DNA from: Granulosicoccus sp.
GTDB taxonomy: Bacteria > Pseudomonadota > Gammaproteobacteria > Granulosicoccales > Granulosicoccaceae
NCBI GenBank assembly: GCA_020627685.1
Contig: JAHDGK010000002.1
Span: 34,215-98,214, forward strand
DNA: 64,000 nucleotides
Reading direction: 5' to 3'
The notes below the pieces were generated by a model that was given only the letters and a program-made list of their open reading frames with translations, made no database searches and was not told where the DNA came from. Of this stretch, positions 19,620-28,790 are shown in pieces (position 1 is the stretch's first letter; each line of letters begins with the position of its first letter). Position numbers and translations under genes: made by a program.

Positions 19620-21068
19620 CTACTGTAGTAATGAATTAAGCTGTAACGTCAGTTCCCGTGAGGCTCTGGTTGGGGGGGCCCAACGAATGCCAATCGATGC
19701 GCGGGTTTCACTTTCGTCAATCTCGATCTCGTTACGAACAATGGTATTACCAGCTTGAGCAAAACGTGTTCTCATTCCTTCTCCGGCATCGTAAATTAAC
19801 GAAAATTCCAGATCTAAAGAACGCGTCAGCGTATAGCCCAGGACACCTGTAATAAGAACCGCATCAGTAGTGTCTTCTCGATTTATATACTCTGCCCGTT
19901 CGAACGCCCCGGTCAAAGAGCCAGCCCATCGCGGGCTAAATTCTTTCGAATACACAGCGGTTACCGTGCCTTGATTCTGATCTTCACCATCAACGGCTAA
20001 GAAGTTAGCTGCATCGCCTGTCAGCGCTTTGTAGCCCAATTGCGCCAGACTTACGATGAACTCAAATTCTGATCGTGGCAATTCGACTTGATATCGCGCA
20101 TCTATCCGCGTTTCTGCAAATATGCCGTCTACCTCAGGCTGCAAACCTGCATCATCGCCTCCATTTATCAATAAGGCTTCAATAGTGTTAAGAGTCTGAT
20201 CATTCAGTGTATGAGTGATGCCGGTATTGAATGTTGTCCTGGGACCTAAAATTTTCGTATACCTTAAGCCTGCCGTTAAACCGGTGATTGATTCGTCATC
20301 GGTGTCGTAACGCGTCGCACCAAGTTCCCCGTAAATCTCCGAATACTCTCTCGCTCTATTCGTAAAAACAGCCAGCGTCATACGGTTGAAATCTTCGTCG
20401 GGAGCAGCACCCAAGGCAGGATCAAAATCAGGATCCTCTGCAACAGCCGTATAAATATCGTTAAATCTGATGCCGTAGAAACTACCTACCGTGGTATCTC
20501 GTTGATGTCGAACACTGAAGTTATACAAAGACTCCAGTTCTTCGTCATCCTGAGATTGATGTACATAAAACAACCGTGCTTCAGTGGCGCTAACACCTTC
20601 AACAACAGACTGATAGGTAGGGCCGGTTACAAAAATGTTGGTAGAGTTTTCGTTCAAATCGTCCGCAATTCGAATAGTATCTTCATTGCGAACACTTGCC
20701 AGCACATCACCGAAATACCAGTGGAACGTTCTGGGCGTAATGGCTACATCAGCTGCCCCGACAAAACGAGTAACCGTGGCAACGTTATCGTTCTCATCAT
20801 CCAGATCACGCTCGGTTTCCAGCTCTCCCGAGAAACCTGCACTTAAAACCCGGCTGCGCTGTTCGCCGAATACGGTGAGAACACCGTTGAGCAACTTAGA
20901 ATCTGGAATCGGCCCATCGTCTATATTGGCGTCATCAGTATTCTGTCGGAATTCATAACTCAGTAAGCCTTCGAAACCCATTTCCAATGCGGCAACCGAA
21001 CTACAAGAGGCCCCCACGACGAGAGCTACCAGCAGTTTGGGAATTCTTCGAAATGACTTCTTCGCCAT
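19620..21068 (-). CDS. Outer-membrane beta-barrel protein of the exopolysaccharide operon
   Basis: A 482-residue protein with a signal peptide (MAKKSFRRIPKLLVALVVGASCSSVAA) and alternating hydrophobic/polar strands to the end, in the style of PEP-CTERM/exopolysaccharide-associated barrels. Aromatic-rich strands such as TFHWYFGDVLASV and GSFYGIRFNDIYTAV and acidic loops (DDENDN, DDAGLQPEVDG) support a barrel. The ATG at 21066-21068 is chosen because it starts the signal peptide; the frame is open to an ATG at 21122, inside the kinase-like gene. It may form the outer-membrane exit or anchoring pore for the polymer. No enzymatic motif is visible. The exact family is inferred from shape and context. 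Confidence 0.7.
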   Translation of the reverse strand: MAKKSFRRIPKLLVALVVGASCSSVAALEMGFEGLLSYEFRQNTDDANIDDGPIPDSKLLNGVLTVFGEQRSRVLSAGFSGELETERDLDDENDNVATVTRFVGAADVAITPRTFHWYFGDVLASVRNEDTIRIADDLNENSTNIFVTGPTYQSVVEGVSATEARLFYVHQSQDDEELESLYNFSVRHQRDTTVGSFYGIRFNDIYTAVAEDPDFDPALGAAPDEDFNRMTLAVFTNRAREYSEIYGELGATRYDTDDESITGLTAGLRYTKILGPRTTFNTGITHTLNDQTLNTIEALLINGGDDAGLQPEVDGIFAETRIDARYQVELPRSEFEFIVSLAQLGYKALTGDAANFLAVDGEDQNQGTVTAVYSKEFSPRWAGSLTGAFERAEYINREDTTDAVLITGVLGYTLTRSLDLEFSLIYDAGEGMRTRFAQAGNTIVRNEIEIDESETRASIGIRWAPPTRASRELTLQLNSLLQ

Positions 21069-21108
21069 GGAATCACATACTCTTAGAAGTGGTAAGCCTG
21101 TACTGGGT

Positions 21109-21978
21109 TCAAACTGGCTCATTATTTATTACAACACCCGCCAGGCGGCGCTCATCAATCTCATCAATGATGGAATCCAGGGTGCCCGGGGTGACGCCAC
21201 CGTATGGAACGACCAGCACCGTGAAATCACAGATTTCAGACAATATTCGTGCATCCGCAGAGGTTGTCATTGATGGCCCATCCACGATGACAAATCGATT
21301 GTCATATCGCTCTTTGATATCAAGCATAAATTGCTTGTAGCGCGCACTCGTAAAATGTTCGGCGCTGATTTCCTGATGGCTACCGATGGGTACGCAACGC
21401 ATTCGAGGTATACCGCTCGGATTAACGATATGCTCAACGCCCAGCTCGGGTCGTTCTAAATACTCAAGTAAACCCGCGGAATGCTCCTGACCAATCAGCT
21501 TCATAAGCTTATGAAGAATAGGCGTATGAAGGTTGGCTTCGACTAACATGGCCGTTCGCGCCTTATCAAATGCGATGGTAGCTGCCAGATTCAAACTGAT
21601 AAAACTACCGCCGCCTTCAGGAACGACCGAGCTAATCAATACACTGAAATTACCTTCCGGTTTGAGGCTGTATAGTTTGGTTCGCAGTTGACGCATTGCA
21701 TCAACCATGGCTCTGTTTTTAGAGCGCGGGTGCACGATACCCAATAAATCCAGCTGTCTATCGCTAAACAGCTTCTCATCTTGCATGTTGGCGATGTCGG
21801 CGCGAGCCCTGTCCGCCAAGCTAACATTGTCATTTGCAGCGCGAAGCTGTGTACTACCGCGCTGTTTTTCAGCACGCGGAACCAGTGAGTGGCCCTCTTT
21901 CATCGCACGCCGGGCAGACTTACCCGGTTGCTGGTTCAGCATAGAACGGATGTTAGCTGCTTTTGATTGGTCGCTCAT
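21109..21978 (-). CDS. CpsD/BY-kinase-like P-loop protein with degenerate ATP site
   Basis: A 289-residue protein related to the cytoplasmic ATPase domain of bacterial tyrosine kinases (CpsD, the C-terminal part of Wzc). Where active members have PGEGKST, this protein has PEGGGSF (residues 120-126), losing the Walker A lysine and threonine. The Walker A' is LVEANLHTP instead of an IDADLRRP-like motif, so both acidic residues are lost. Walker B (FVIVDGPS) keeps its aspartate. No tyrosine cluster ends the protein. It probably binds the chain-length regulator as a scaffold or pseudokinase. It starts inside the wzz-like stop (4-base ATGA overlap), so expression is coupled. The first 70 residues form a polar, charged N-terminal region. 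Confidence 0.85.
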   Translation of the reverse strand: MSDQSKAANIRSMLNQQPGKSARRAMKEGHSLVPRAEKQRGSTQLRAANDNVSLADRARADIANMQDEKLFSDRQLDLLGIVHPRSKNRAMVDAMRQLRTKLYSLKPEGNFSVLISSVVPEGGGSFISLNLAATIAFDKARTAMLVEANLHTPILHKLMKLIGQEHSAGLLEYLERPELGVEHIVNPSGIPRMRCVPIGSHQEISAEHFTSARYKQFMLDIKERYDNRFVIVDGPSMTTSADARILSEICDFTVLVVPYGGVTPGTLDSIIDEIDERRLAGVVINNEPV

Positions 21979-23549
21979 ACAGCGCCCCCAGTCGTGGCCG
22001 CTTCAATAGCCAGCTTGATTAGGAAAACGAGCACATACATTCCGCAGACCACCGCGATGGTGGTAAATATGGCCACAGGGCGTCGGAAGTACGGAACGGC
22101 TTCTTTTGGAGATCTCATATGAGGAACAACCGTAAGCAAGGGTAGTTCCAACAAATCAGTGATGGCCGAACCGGTGCGAATCCTGGGATCGAGCTTAAGG
22201 AACACAATGAGGTAGACGAACGGCAGCACACTGGCTAGCACTAGACCCAGAAAAACGATGTGAACGAATCGCAGTCCATTGGGTCGCACTGGGAAATTGG
22301 CTTTCTGTTGAATACGATACAAGACACCTTGTTGCTCGTTACCCAGTGTCATCGTGATCCGCGCACTTTCCTGTTTCTTTAACAAGCCCTCGTAGATTTC
22401 CTTATTAATTTCGTAGTCACGGGTTAGCTCGTTAAGTGTTCTCTCTACCTGCGCAGAGGTTTCAGAACGCGCAATCTCATTATTGATAAGAACTTCTATT
22501 TGTCTAAGTCTGGATTTCAGAGCATCCGCTTCGGCAGCCGCCCTGGCCATATCACTTCGAATTTGCTGATAAACCGGGCTGAGGTTCGCAGCTCCCGAAT
22601 ACGCCTGCCCGCCTACACTGAATGCAGCCGTTGCCGGCCCTTGCTCGCTAGCACGCTGAAGTCTTTCTGCTGCTGAAATTTTGATATCTTCGATCTGCTG
22701 TCTAAGACGGACGATATCCGGATAATCATCCGTATACGACAGGCTCAGAACATCTATTTGCGCCTGTAGAGAAGCAATTTGATCGCGCGTTTGCCCTACC
22801 TGATAATCACGCGCTATTGTCGACGATTCATTAGAGAGCTCGGCTTGCAGTGTCTTACGAGTTTGATCTTTCTGAGCAAAGAATAATGAGGTTTGTTCGT
22901 AATCACGCTGCAGCTCAATGATTCGTGCATTGACGTTTCCGCCTTCAAGTGTCGTGACACCGGGGTTCTGAGTTCTAAAAGTCTCTAAACGCCGTTCAGC
23001 ATCTTCCAAGCGGGCTCGATAGGTTTCAACTTGATCAATGATGAATTCGAACGCTTCTGTGGTTTCGACGTTTGTCGACTCCATAGTTTTCTTCAAAAAC
23101 AATTCCGCATAGAGACTTGTCGTTTTAAACGCAATAGTCGGATCCGGATCCCAAAAAGCTATTTCCAGCAGCTGGTTATTTCTGTTTGAAACGGTAGTGG
23201 CGTTGATGAGGTCGTCGCGTAGTTCTTCTCTCTCGACAGGTGTCGTCGTTTCGTCGGCAAAACCGATTTCTTCGAGTACGGTGTCAAGAATATCGATGGC
23301 AAAAAGCTCTTGCTTTGCAAGCTTTACCGCATCTCTGTCTGCGGTCTTAGCCGTTGATAAAAGAGGACCGACCAAATTTCTATCATCGACATACAGTTGT
23401 ACGGAGGAGTTATATTTCTTCTCCCACATAAAACCAATGGCCATAAATACAAGGCTGATACCGACAAAGATTGCCAATAGCGTTCCGCTACGCGCGAACG
23501 CCTCCCTCCTTAGGAGTGGCAACATCTCGTCTAGCGTTATATTACTCAT
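21975..23549 (-). CDS. Polysaccharide co-polymerase / chain-length determinant (Wzz-type)
   Basis: A 524-residue inner-membrane protein: transmembrane segment 1 near residues 21-40, a large periplasmic part with long coiled-coil helices (about 140-400, for example RARLEDAERRLETFRTQNPG), transmembrane segment 2 around 425-447, and an additional hydrophobic segment near 490-512. The N-terminal Wzz domain and C-terminal GNVR-like region match the PCP family used with tyrosine kinases; the architecture resembles EpsF/XrtA-linked members. It controls polymer length and links Wzy with the Wza pore. No kinase domain is fused; the kinase-like protein is separate and follows by a 4-base overlap. Confidence 0.9.
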   Translation of the reverse strand: MSNITLDEMLPLLRREAFARSGTLLAIFVGISLVFMAIGFMWEKKYNSSVQLYVDDRNLVGPLLSTAKTADRDAVKLAKQELFAIDILDTVLEEIGFADETTTPVEREELRDDLINATTVSNRNNQLLEIAFWDPDPTIAFKTTSLYAELFLKKTMESTNVETTEAFEFIIDQVETYRARLEDAERRLETFRTQNPGVTTLEGGNVNARIIELQRDYEQTSLFFAQKDQTRKTLQAELSNESSTIARDYQVGQTRDQIASLQAQIDVLSLSYTDDYPDIVRLRQQIEDIKISAAERLQRASEQGPATAAFSVGGQAYSGAANLSPVYQQIRSDMARAAAEADALKSRLRQIEVLINNEIARSETSAQVERTLNELTRDYEINKEIYEGLLKKQESARITMTLGNEQQGVLYRIQQKANFPVRPNGLRFVHIVFLGLVLASVLPFVYLIVFLKLDPRIRTGSAITDLLELPLLTVVPHMRSPKEAVPYFRRPVAIFTTIAVVCGMYVLVFLIKLAIEAATTGGAV

Positions 23550-23616
23550 ATACTTTGGGCTTCATCAAACTAGATATGCGTGAACCAGAAACAGCACATG
23601 TTGGCTTACGTTTATA

Positions 23617-24240
23617 TTAGAAACGACGTTCTGGAATAGTGATTACATCACCTGGAATCAACGGGTAGTTGGTATCCAGCATCCCCTTCGTTAAAATGTC
23701 AGCTAAAAACACATCGAATACACGGGCCACCCCGTCTATCGTTCTATACAGCTTTGCCGCGTTCGGTGAGGCAAACTCGTTTACGCCACCCGCTTCCAAC
23801 ACTAGGTCGATGACTGTCATGCCATCCCGGTGCGAGATTGATTTGGGATCAGCAACGCCACCAACGACACGAACCCGGTTTTGAAATTCAGCACTCGGAA
23901 TTTCTTCGACGATGACTGAAACCTTCGGTGTGCGAATGAACTGAGTCAGCTTCTGCTCGGTGTCTGCGGCAATCTCCATAGGTGTTCTGCCACCGGCAAT
24001 GACCTCTCCAACGAGTGGAAGCGATACGTAGCCATCGGGCCGTACGGGTACTCGGGCAGACAAATCTGGGTTTTTCCAAACACTTACGCTGATTACATCT
24101 CCGGTTCCCAAACGGAACTGAGGCGTTTCGCTACGCGTGATCTCTGGCGGCCGCTGGTCTTCACTTAATGGTCCACGAGTTCCCCCACAAGCGGTCAGCG
24201 TGCATACAAGTAATACTGTAAAAATACGCAGAGCGTTCAT
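23617..24240 (-). CDS. Polysaccharide export lipoprotein (Wza-type)
   Basis: A 207-residue outer-membrane lipoprotein: the signal peptide ends in the lipobox LTAC. The Poly_export domain follows (FRLGTGDVISVSVWKNPDLSA), then SLBB segments (RVVGGVADPKS, VIDLVLEAGGVNEFA) and the terminal NYPLIPGDVITIPERRF. The ATG at 24238-24240 has GGAGG 11 bases upstream; an in-frame TTG six codons earlier overlaps that ribosome site. It is the first gene of the long minus-strand exopolysaccharide operon. At about 207 residues it is of the short export-protein class (E. coli Wza is about 380) and lacks the C-terminal amphipathic helix of Wza, so the downstream barrel may provide the outer-membrane pore. Confidence 0.9.
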   Translation of the reverse strand: MNALRIFTVLLVCTLTACGGTRGPLSEDQRPPEITRSETPQFRLGTGDVISVSVWKNPDLSARVPVRPDGYVSLPLVGEVIAGGRTPMEIAADTEQKLTQFIRTPKVSVIVEEIPSAEFQNRVRVVGGVADPKSISHRDGMTVIDLVLEAGGVNEFASPNAAKLYRTIDGVARVFDVFLADILTKGMLDTNYPLIPGDVITIPERRF

Positions 24241-24536
24241 TGAACTGTTGGCCTCCAAGACACGTGAACTGGCTCAAAATTTGAAATTCGTCACAAATGC
24301 TGACGCGTAGCAAATCTGAAATTTAATCTGAACACTGCTAGCGGCTGATTGCGAAAACACTTGATATAACGCTAGCATGTTAAAAAAAGGGCAATTTTTA
24401 TGCTCAAACCTGCCGTTAAACACTATAGATACTGCAGGGCATTGGCACCTGAAATGGATATTTCGCTGATTACAATAAGGCTAATTATCCCTAGATCTAT
24501 CGATTTGCAGTGTTAACGGACGGTAAGCTGACCACC
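24241..24536. promoter_or_regulatory. Divergent promoter region between the exopolysaccharide operon and the J-domain gene
   Basis: This 296-base, AT-rich gap must drive the nine-gene operon leftward and the J-domain gene rightward. It holds a homopolymer run (A7 at 24382-24390 region) and several TATA-like hexamers, but no pair of -35/-10 boxes with good spacing stands out, and no coding frame or clear operator is seen. Confidence 0.45.
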
Positions 24537-25148
24537 ATGAACGAACACATCGACGGCCCTGAAGACTTCAACGCGGATTACGCCAATTTGCGTCTGGAAA
24601 ACACAGCCGATTGGAAAACCGCCCGCCTGCATTACCGTAAGCTGGTGCATATATGGCATCCCGATAAATATTCCGATAAGCCGCGAGAGCGTATACATGC
24701 GCAAAAACAGTTTATCGCGTTGACTAAGTCGTACAACCACCTGAAGGCATTCCAAAAGCAACATGGAAGAATGCCCTTTGAAAACACCCGGCCGGAGGCC
24801 CCAAGACCCGATGCGGAACTGTATGGGTCAGCAGATAACGCCGGAACTCGTGGAGACGTTGATCCAGCTAACTTGAATATAGACACACTCTCGCGCGACG
24901 ACGACAAGATCGATGAGAGAGTTCTGAAACCCAGTCCTGCGCGAAAAATCATCTGGACGATGACCGCCTGTATTGTCATTTTTTCCACCATCGTGTTGTT
25001 CTTTATTCTCGACCAAAAAGCCAACATGCAAAATTTGCAGAAGGGTCAACAAGTGTTACGCGAGGCACCCGAGAGCGAATTCACCCCCACCCCATCAGAA
25101 ATTCGCCGGGGACAATCAAAAGGCGCTTTTATTAGTTTGCCTGATTAA
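24537..25148 (+). CDS. Membrane-anchored J-domain protein
   Basis: A 203-residue protein with a divergent J domain at the N-terminus (about residues 8-75) carrying the HPD motif at 41-43 (IWHPDKYSDKPRERIHAQ), a polar linker, one transmembrane segment (about 135-157, IIWTMTACIVIFSTIVLFFI), and a short C-terminal tail. J domains stimulate ATP hydrolysis by Hsp70/DnaK; here the DnaK partner would act at the inner membrane. No zinc or substrate-binding domain of DnaJ is present. ATG 24537 is chosen; a GTG nine codons upstream is possible. It faces the exopolysaccharide operon across the divergent promoter region, so a role in assembling that machinery is a guess from position. Confidence 0.82.
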   Translation: MNEHIDGPEDFNADYANLRLENTADWKTARLHYRKLVHIWHPDKYSDKPRERIHAQKQFIALTKSYNHLKAFQKQHGRMPFENTRPEAPRPDAELYGSADNAGTRGDVDPANLNIDTLSRDDDKIDERVLKPSPARKIIWTMTACIVIFSTIVLFFILDQKANMQNLQKGQQVLREAPESEFTPTPSEIRRGQSKGAFISLPD

Positions 25149-25420
25149 TCTCGAGCGATTTAGTTCCTGACACATCTGTCGTGTAATGCGCATTGAAGTG
25201 AGAGCTAGCTCGCCCTTTCAGGTCACTGCCCCGCAGTTTCCAAGCTAACAGCCGATACCCTGCATAACCCTCGCACCAACAGCGTTGAAGCTCATACGGT
25301 GCGTAACAGTACACTGAACAACGCCAAACAATTGTCTGCGCGCGTTAACGTATACAGTTGTTTATAATCTGTGACTCTCGATGACATCGCCGACAAGCGA
25401 TAATTTCGCCAACAACAAAG
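25149..25420 (+). promoter_or_regulatory. Gap before the nucleotide-sugar genes with a TATAAT box
   Basis: No coding frame of note is present. A perfect -10-like TATAAT lies at 25363-25368, about 52 bases before the dehydrogenase ATG. The best upstream -35 candidate (TTGTCT at 25332) is too far (25 bases), so this is a weak promoter call resting on the -10 hexamer and position. Confidence 0.35.
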
Positions 25421-26719
25421 ATGGAATCTTTCGACTCAATGTTCACTATCGGTGCTAGCGACAAAATCGCTGTAATCGGCTTAGGTTACGTAGGCCTGCC
25501 ACTCGCTGCAGAATTTGGCAAAGGCAGCCCTACCATAGGCTTCGACATTCACGCGGAAAGAATATCTGAGCTGCAAGCAGGTTTTGATAGAACCCTGGAA
25601 GTGTCTAAGGAAGAAATGGCTGAATCAAACCAACTCAGCTATACCTGCAACGCGGAAGACCTCGCCGATTGCAAAGTATTTATAGTGACTGTACCCACGC
25701 CAATCAATCGTCATAAGCAACCAGATTTAACACCTTTAATCAAAGCCAGCGAAACGATCGGCAAGGTGATGAAAGCAGGCTCTGTTGTTATTTATGAGTC
25801 AACGGTATACCCGGGTGCGACCGAAGAAGTGTGTATTCCCATTTTAGAACGCGAATCAGGAATGGTTTTCAATCAGGACTTTTTTGCAGGCTACAGTCCT
25901 GAACGAATTAATCCTGGTGACAAAGAACACCGGGTTAGTACCATCATGAAAGTCACATCCGGCTCCACACCTGAAGTGGCTCAAGCTGTCGACGCGCTCT
26001 ACCAGCGCATAATAACGGCAGGGACACATTTAGCGAGCTCTATCAAAGTGGCTGAGGCCGCCAAGGTTATCGAAAACACTCAACGCGATTTAAACATTGC
26101 ATTGATCAATGAACTTGCATTGATATTTGACAAGCTGGACATAGACACACTTGAAGTTTTGGAAGCTGCAGGTACTAAGTGGAATTTTCTAAATTTCCGA
26201 CCTGGCCTTGTCGGCGGACACTGCATTAGCGTAGATCCCTATTACCTTACACATAAGGCACAGGAAATCGGTTACTACCCGCAGGTTATATTATCGGGAA
26301 GACAAATCAACGATGGAATGGGCCCGTTCGTCGCGGAGCAAGTGGTAAAAATGTTGACCAAACGCCGGGTTCATGTGGTGGGTGCAAATATCCTCATACT
26401 CGGTTTGGCGTTTAAAGAAAACTGCCCGGACCTGAGGAATACGCGAGTGGTTGACATCGTTGCAGAGCTCCAAAACTACCATGCGAACGTTGATATCTAC
26501 GACCCTTGGATTGATGCCGAGGAAGCGCAGCGCGAATACGGGCTAAGTACAATAAGCGCACCAGAAAAAAATCATTATGACGCCATAATTCTCGCTGTAG
26601 CCCATGAAGAATTTGTTTCCATGGGCGTTGACGCAATCCGCCAGCTCGGCAAAGCCGAAAATGTGCTCTACGATATAAAAAGTATCTTGCCAAAAGACTC
26701 TGTAGACGCACGACTCTAG
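25421..26719 (+). CDS. tviB: UDP-N-acetylhexosamine 6-dehydrogenase (TviB/WbpO-type)
   Basis: A 432-residue nucleotide-sugar dehydrogenase of the UDP-glucose/GDP-mannose dehydrogenase family. It has an N-terminal Rossmann motif ([14 protein letters not shown]), a central hinge, and the catalytic cysteine C268 within [15 protein letters not shown]. The sequence pattern ([30 protein letters not shown]) matches the Vi-antigen TviB/WbpO subgroup, which oxidises UDP-GlcNAc or UDP-GalNAc to the 6-uronic acid with 2 NAD+. It is followed 20 bases later by an epimerase, making a two-gene unit that can feed aminouronic acid to the exopolysaccharide pathway. The precise sugar is inferred. Confidence 0.88.
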   Translation: MESFDSMFTIGASDKIAVIGLGYVGLPLAAEFGKGSPTIGFDIHAERISELQAGFDRTLEVSKEEMAESNQLSYTCNAEDLADCKVFIVTVPTPINRHKQPDLTPLIKASETIGKVMKAGSVVIYESTVYPGATEEVCIPILERESGMVFNQDFFAGYSPERINPGDKEHRVSTIMKVTSGSTPEVAQAVDALYQRIITAGTHLASSIKVAEAAKVIENTQRDLNIALINELALIFDKLDIDTLEVLEAAGTKWNFLNFRPGLVGGHCISVDPYYLTHKAQEIGYYPQVILSGRQINDGMGPFVAEQVVKMLTKRRVHVVGANILILGLAFKENCPDLRNTRVVDIVAELQNYHANVDIYDPWIDAEEAQREYGLSTISAPEKNHYDAIILAVAHEEFVSMGVDAIRQLGKAENVLYDIKSILPKDSVDARL

Positions 26720-26739
26720 TTGCCTAATACATAAATTTC

Positions 26740-27747
26740 ATGAAAATTCTAATTACCGGTACTGCCGGATTTATAGGTTCGACACTCGCACTTAAGCTAC
26801 TGGCTCGTGGCGATGAAGTGATCGGAATAGACAACGTTAACGATTACTACGATGTCACCTTGAAAGAAGCCCGGCTAGAAAGAGTTAAGGCGCATGCGGG
26901 GTTTACTGAAGTTCGTGGCAGCTTGGAAGATCGCGATCTAATCGAAGCAACTTTTAAAAAGCATCAGCCTCAACGTGTTGTTAATTTAGCGGCGCAGGCA
27001 GGTGTTCGTTATTCGCTGGAAAATCCGCACGCATACATCGACGCAAACGTAATCGGATTTACCAACATTCTGGAAAACTGCCGCCATACAGGTGTTGAAC
27101 ACTTGGTTTACGCGTCAACAAGTTCTGTTTACGGCAACCACACCAATATGCCTTTCAGCGTGCATGAGTCCGTTGACCACCCGGTTAGCTTGTATGCTGC
27201 CACTAAAAAGGCGAATGAACTCATGGCTCATACCTACAGCCATTTGTTTAACTTGCCAACGACAGGACTCCGCTTTTTTACGGTCTATGGTCCCTGGGGT
27301 CGCCCGGATATGGCCTTGTTTTTATTTACTAAAAACATTCTGGCCGGCAAGCCTATCGATGTTTTTAACTACGGCAAGCACAAACGCGATTTCACGTTTG
27401 TAGATGATATCGTCGAAGGCGTAATGCGCACCCTAGACAACCCGGCAACACCCAATTCTGAGTGGAACAGTGACTCCCCGGATCCGGCAACAAGCTCTGC
27501 TCCGTATCGAATCTATAATATTGGGAACAATCAGCCGATCGATCTAGAGCACTACATCAGCACTCTAGAATCTTGCCTAAACCGTACGGCTGAGAAAAAT
27601 CTCATGCCTCTGCAAGCGGGTGATGTTCCCGATACTTATGCAGACGTTTCGGATCTGGTGCGCGACGTTAATTACAAGCCTGACACGACCGTCGAAGAAG
27701 GTATCGGAAAATTCGTCGACTGGTATCTGGATTACTACAAGGTTTAG
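26740..27747 (+). CDS. NAD-dependent nucleotide-sugar epimerase (UDP-glucuronate 4-epimerase type)
   Basis: A 335-residue extended SDR epimerase. It has the glycine-rich GTAGFIG at residues 7-13, the catalytic YAATK (Tyr152, Lys156) after STSSVYGN, and the substrate segment [16 protein letters not shown] that is characteristic of UDP-glucuronate 4-epimerases (LpsL/Cap1J). It would interconvert UDP-GlcA and UDP-GalA, or the N-acetyl aminouronic forms made by the dehydrogenase upstream (TviC-like role). The C-terminal insert rich in Asp/Ser/Pro (around residues 228-245) is normal for this subgroup. Its last four bases overlap the convergent DUF218 gene. Confidence 0.88.
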   Translation: MKILITGTAGFIGSTLALKLLARGDEVIGIDNVNDYYDVTLKEARLERVKAHAGFTEVRGSLEDRDLIEATFKKHQPQRVVNLAAQAGVRYSLENPHAYIDANVIGFTNILENCRHTGVEHLVYASTSSVYGNHTNMPFSVHESVDHPVSLYAATKKANELMAHTYSHLFNLPTTGLRFFTVYGPWGRPDMALFLFTKNILAGKPIDVFNYGKHKRDFTFVDDIVEGVMRTLDNPATPNSEWNSDSPDPATSSAPYRIYNIGNNQPIDLEHYISTLESCLNRTAEKNLMPLQAGDVPDTYADVSDLVRDVNYKPDTTVEEGIGKFVDWYLDYYKV

Positions 27748-28586
27748 ATCCAGCCTTTTAGTTTATAGGCAAGCAAAGCGACCACTTCGTGTATCAAGTG
27801 GTCGAATTTTTTAAGCGCAGTGATTTGCGGCACCCAGCCGTAAAATTGGATGTTGGGCAAGGCTTGAAAATCCACACTGACCGGGCACATACTCATATCA
27901 GTGCCGTTCAGGGCAAGCTTAAAACTTCCCATTGCCCGGTGCATATGCATAGCGGAACTCACCAATCTCACAGGTCCCTGTACATCTTCATCGGCTAGAA
28001 TTAAAGCCACGTTGAGCGCGTTTTCGTAGGTATTTCTGGATTGCTCCTCCAAAATAATTCGCTCTTCAGGTACACCTAAGGATTTCAAATAGTTGCCAAT
28101 AACCTGCGCTTCTGCAACTTGATACAACTTCCCGCCTGAGATAATCAACTTAGCATCTGGCTCTTCGCTGATTATTTTATAAGCCTCCGTTGCCCGGACA
28201 AATGTTGCGTGAGACATCCGGTCAAATTGATCTTCTGAGCGCGCTCTGGAGCTCACTCCCCCACTAAGTAAAACAACATGGCTGGATGCTGCGCAGGGCT
28301 CCTCGCGAACATGTCGCTTTTCAAGAAAGTTGACTTGCGGATTGACGAAAATCGGTGCCGATGCGATTGCATACATTACAAACCACACCCCGAGGATCAC
28401 AAGCGCGCGAAACGAGACAATATCTTTGCGCGCCAGTAGCGGGCGTTTTCGCCCTGAGCGTTTAAGCCTTGCTCGCTTACGCAGTGAATTTCTGGAAGAT
28501 TTTACGAGGACAAGACCGACGGCAATTGACGCCAGAAAAAGCAGAGCTGCCGGATCTAGCAACCAGTCGCGCAAAAGACCAAGCAT
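27744..28586 (-). CDS. DUF218/YdcF-family membrane protein
   Basis: A 280-residue protein with two N-terminal hydrophobic segments (about 12-30 and 60-82) separated by a very basic loop ([13 protein letters not shown]), then a DUF218 domain: [19 protein letters not shown], the conserved acid/asparagine block [11 protein letters not shown], and [15 protein letters not shown]. The SanA/YdcF/ElyC family is linked in E. coli to envelope integrity and peptidoglycan or lipid-carrier metabolism. The domain would be periplasmic if the usual topology holds. It converges on the epimerase gene and may belong functionally to the neighbouring glycan locus, though nothing proves it. Confidence 0.85.
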   Translation of the reverse strand: MLGLLRDWLLDPAALLFLASIAVGLVLVKSSRNSLRKRARLKRSGRKRPLLARKDIVSFRALVILGVWFVMYAIASAPIFVNPQVNFLEKRHVREEPCAASSHVVLLSGGVSSRARSEDQFDRMSHATFVRATEAYKIISEEPDAKLIISGGKLYQVAEAQVIGNYLKSLGVPEERIILEEQSRNTYENALNVALILADEDVQGPVRLVSSAMHMHRAMGSFKLALNGTDMSMCPVSVDFQALPNIQFYGWVPQITALKKFDHLIHEVVALLAYKLKGWI

Positions 28587-28684
28587 GTCTTCAATATCAG
28601 AAGTGGGAGGCGCGTAATTCTACATCCATATCCCGGTCAATCAAAGTACCTAAGCACCGAAGATACGCCCAACCAGGCAAGCAA

Positions 28685-28703
28685 TCGCCCCGTTTAGGGG
28701 CGA
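28685..28703. repeat. GC-rich 7-bp hairpin in the divergent ydcF/lysR region
   Basis: A perfect inverted repeat TCGCCCC / GGGGCGA with a five-base loop lies about 100 bases from both gene starts. There is no T-run on either strand, so it is not a standard terminator; it may be a 5'-leader structure or an operator. Confidence 0.5.
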
Positions 28704-28745
28704 AATTCACTTCCATCTCTTCTACCCGAGGGCTTGTTGGATTAT

Positions 28746-28764
28746 AATAGTGCAGATCATTATC
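28746..28764 (+). promoter_or_regulatory. Fur-like box overlapping a TATAAT -10 element upstream of the LysR gene
   Basis: The 19-base stretch matches the Fur consensus at 14 of 19 positions, with the right half (ATCATTATC) fully conserved. A -10-like TATAAT (28743-28748) overlaps its left end, and the LysR ATG is 27 bases downstream. By placement it could repress the lysR-mnmA-hflD transcript under iron sufficiency. The left half is weak, so a chance match in AT-rich DNA is possible. Confidence 0.35.
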
Positions 28765-28790
28765 ATTGACACAGGTAATACTTGATAGCG

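Noticed and set aside
24431-24460. Sigma-54 promoter-like TTGGCAC in the divergent exopolysaccharide region
   Set aside because: The required TTGC-type -12 element is missing at the right spacing.
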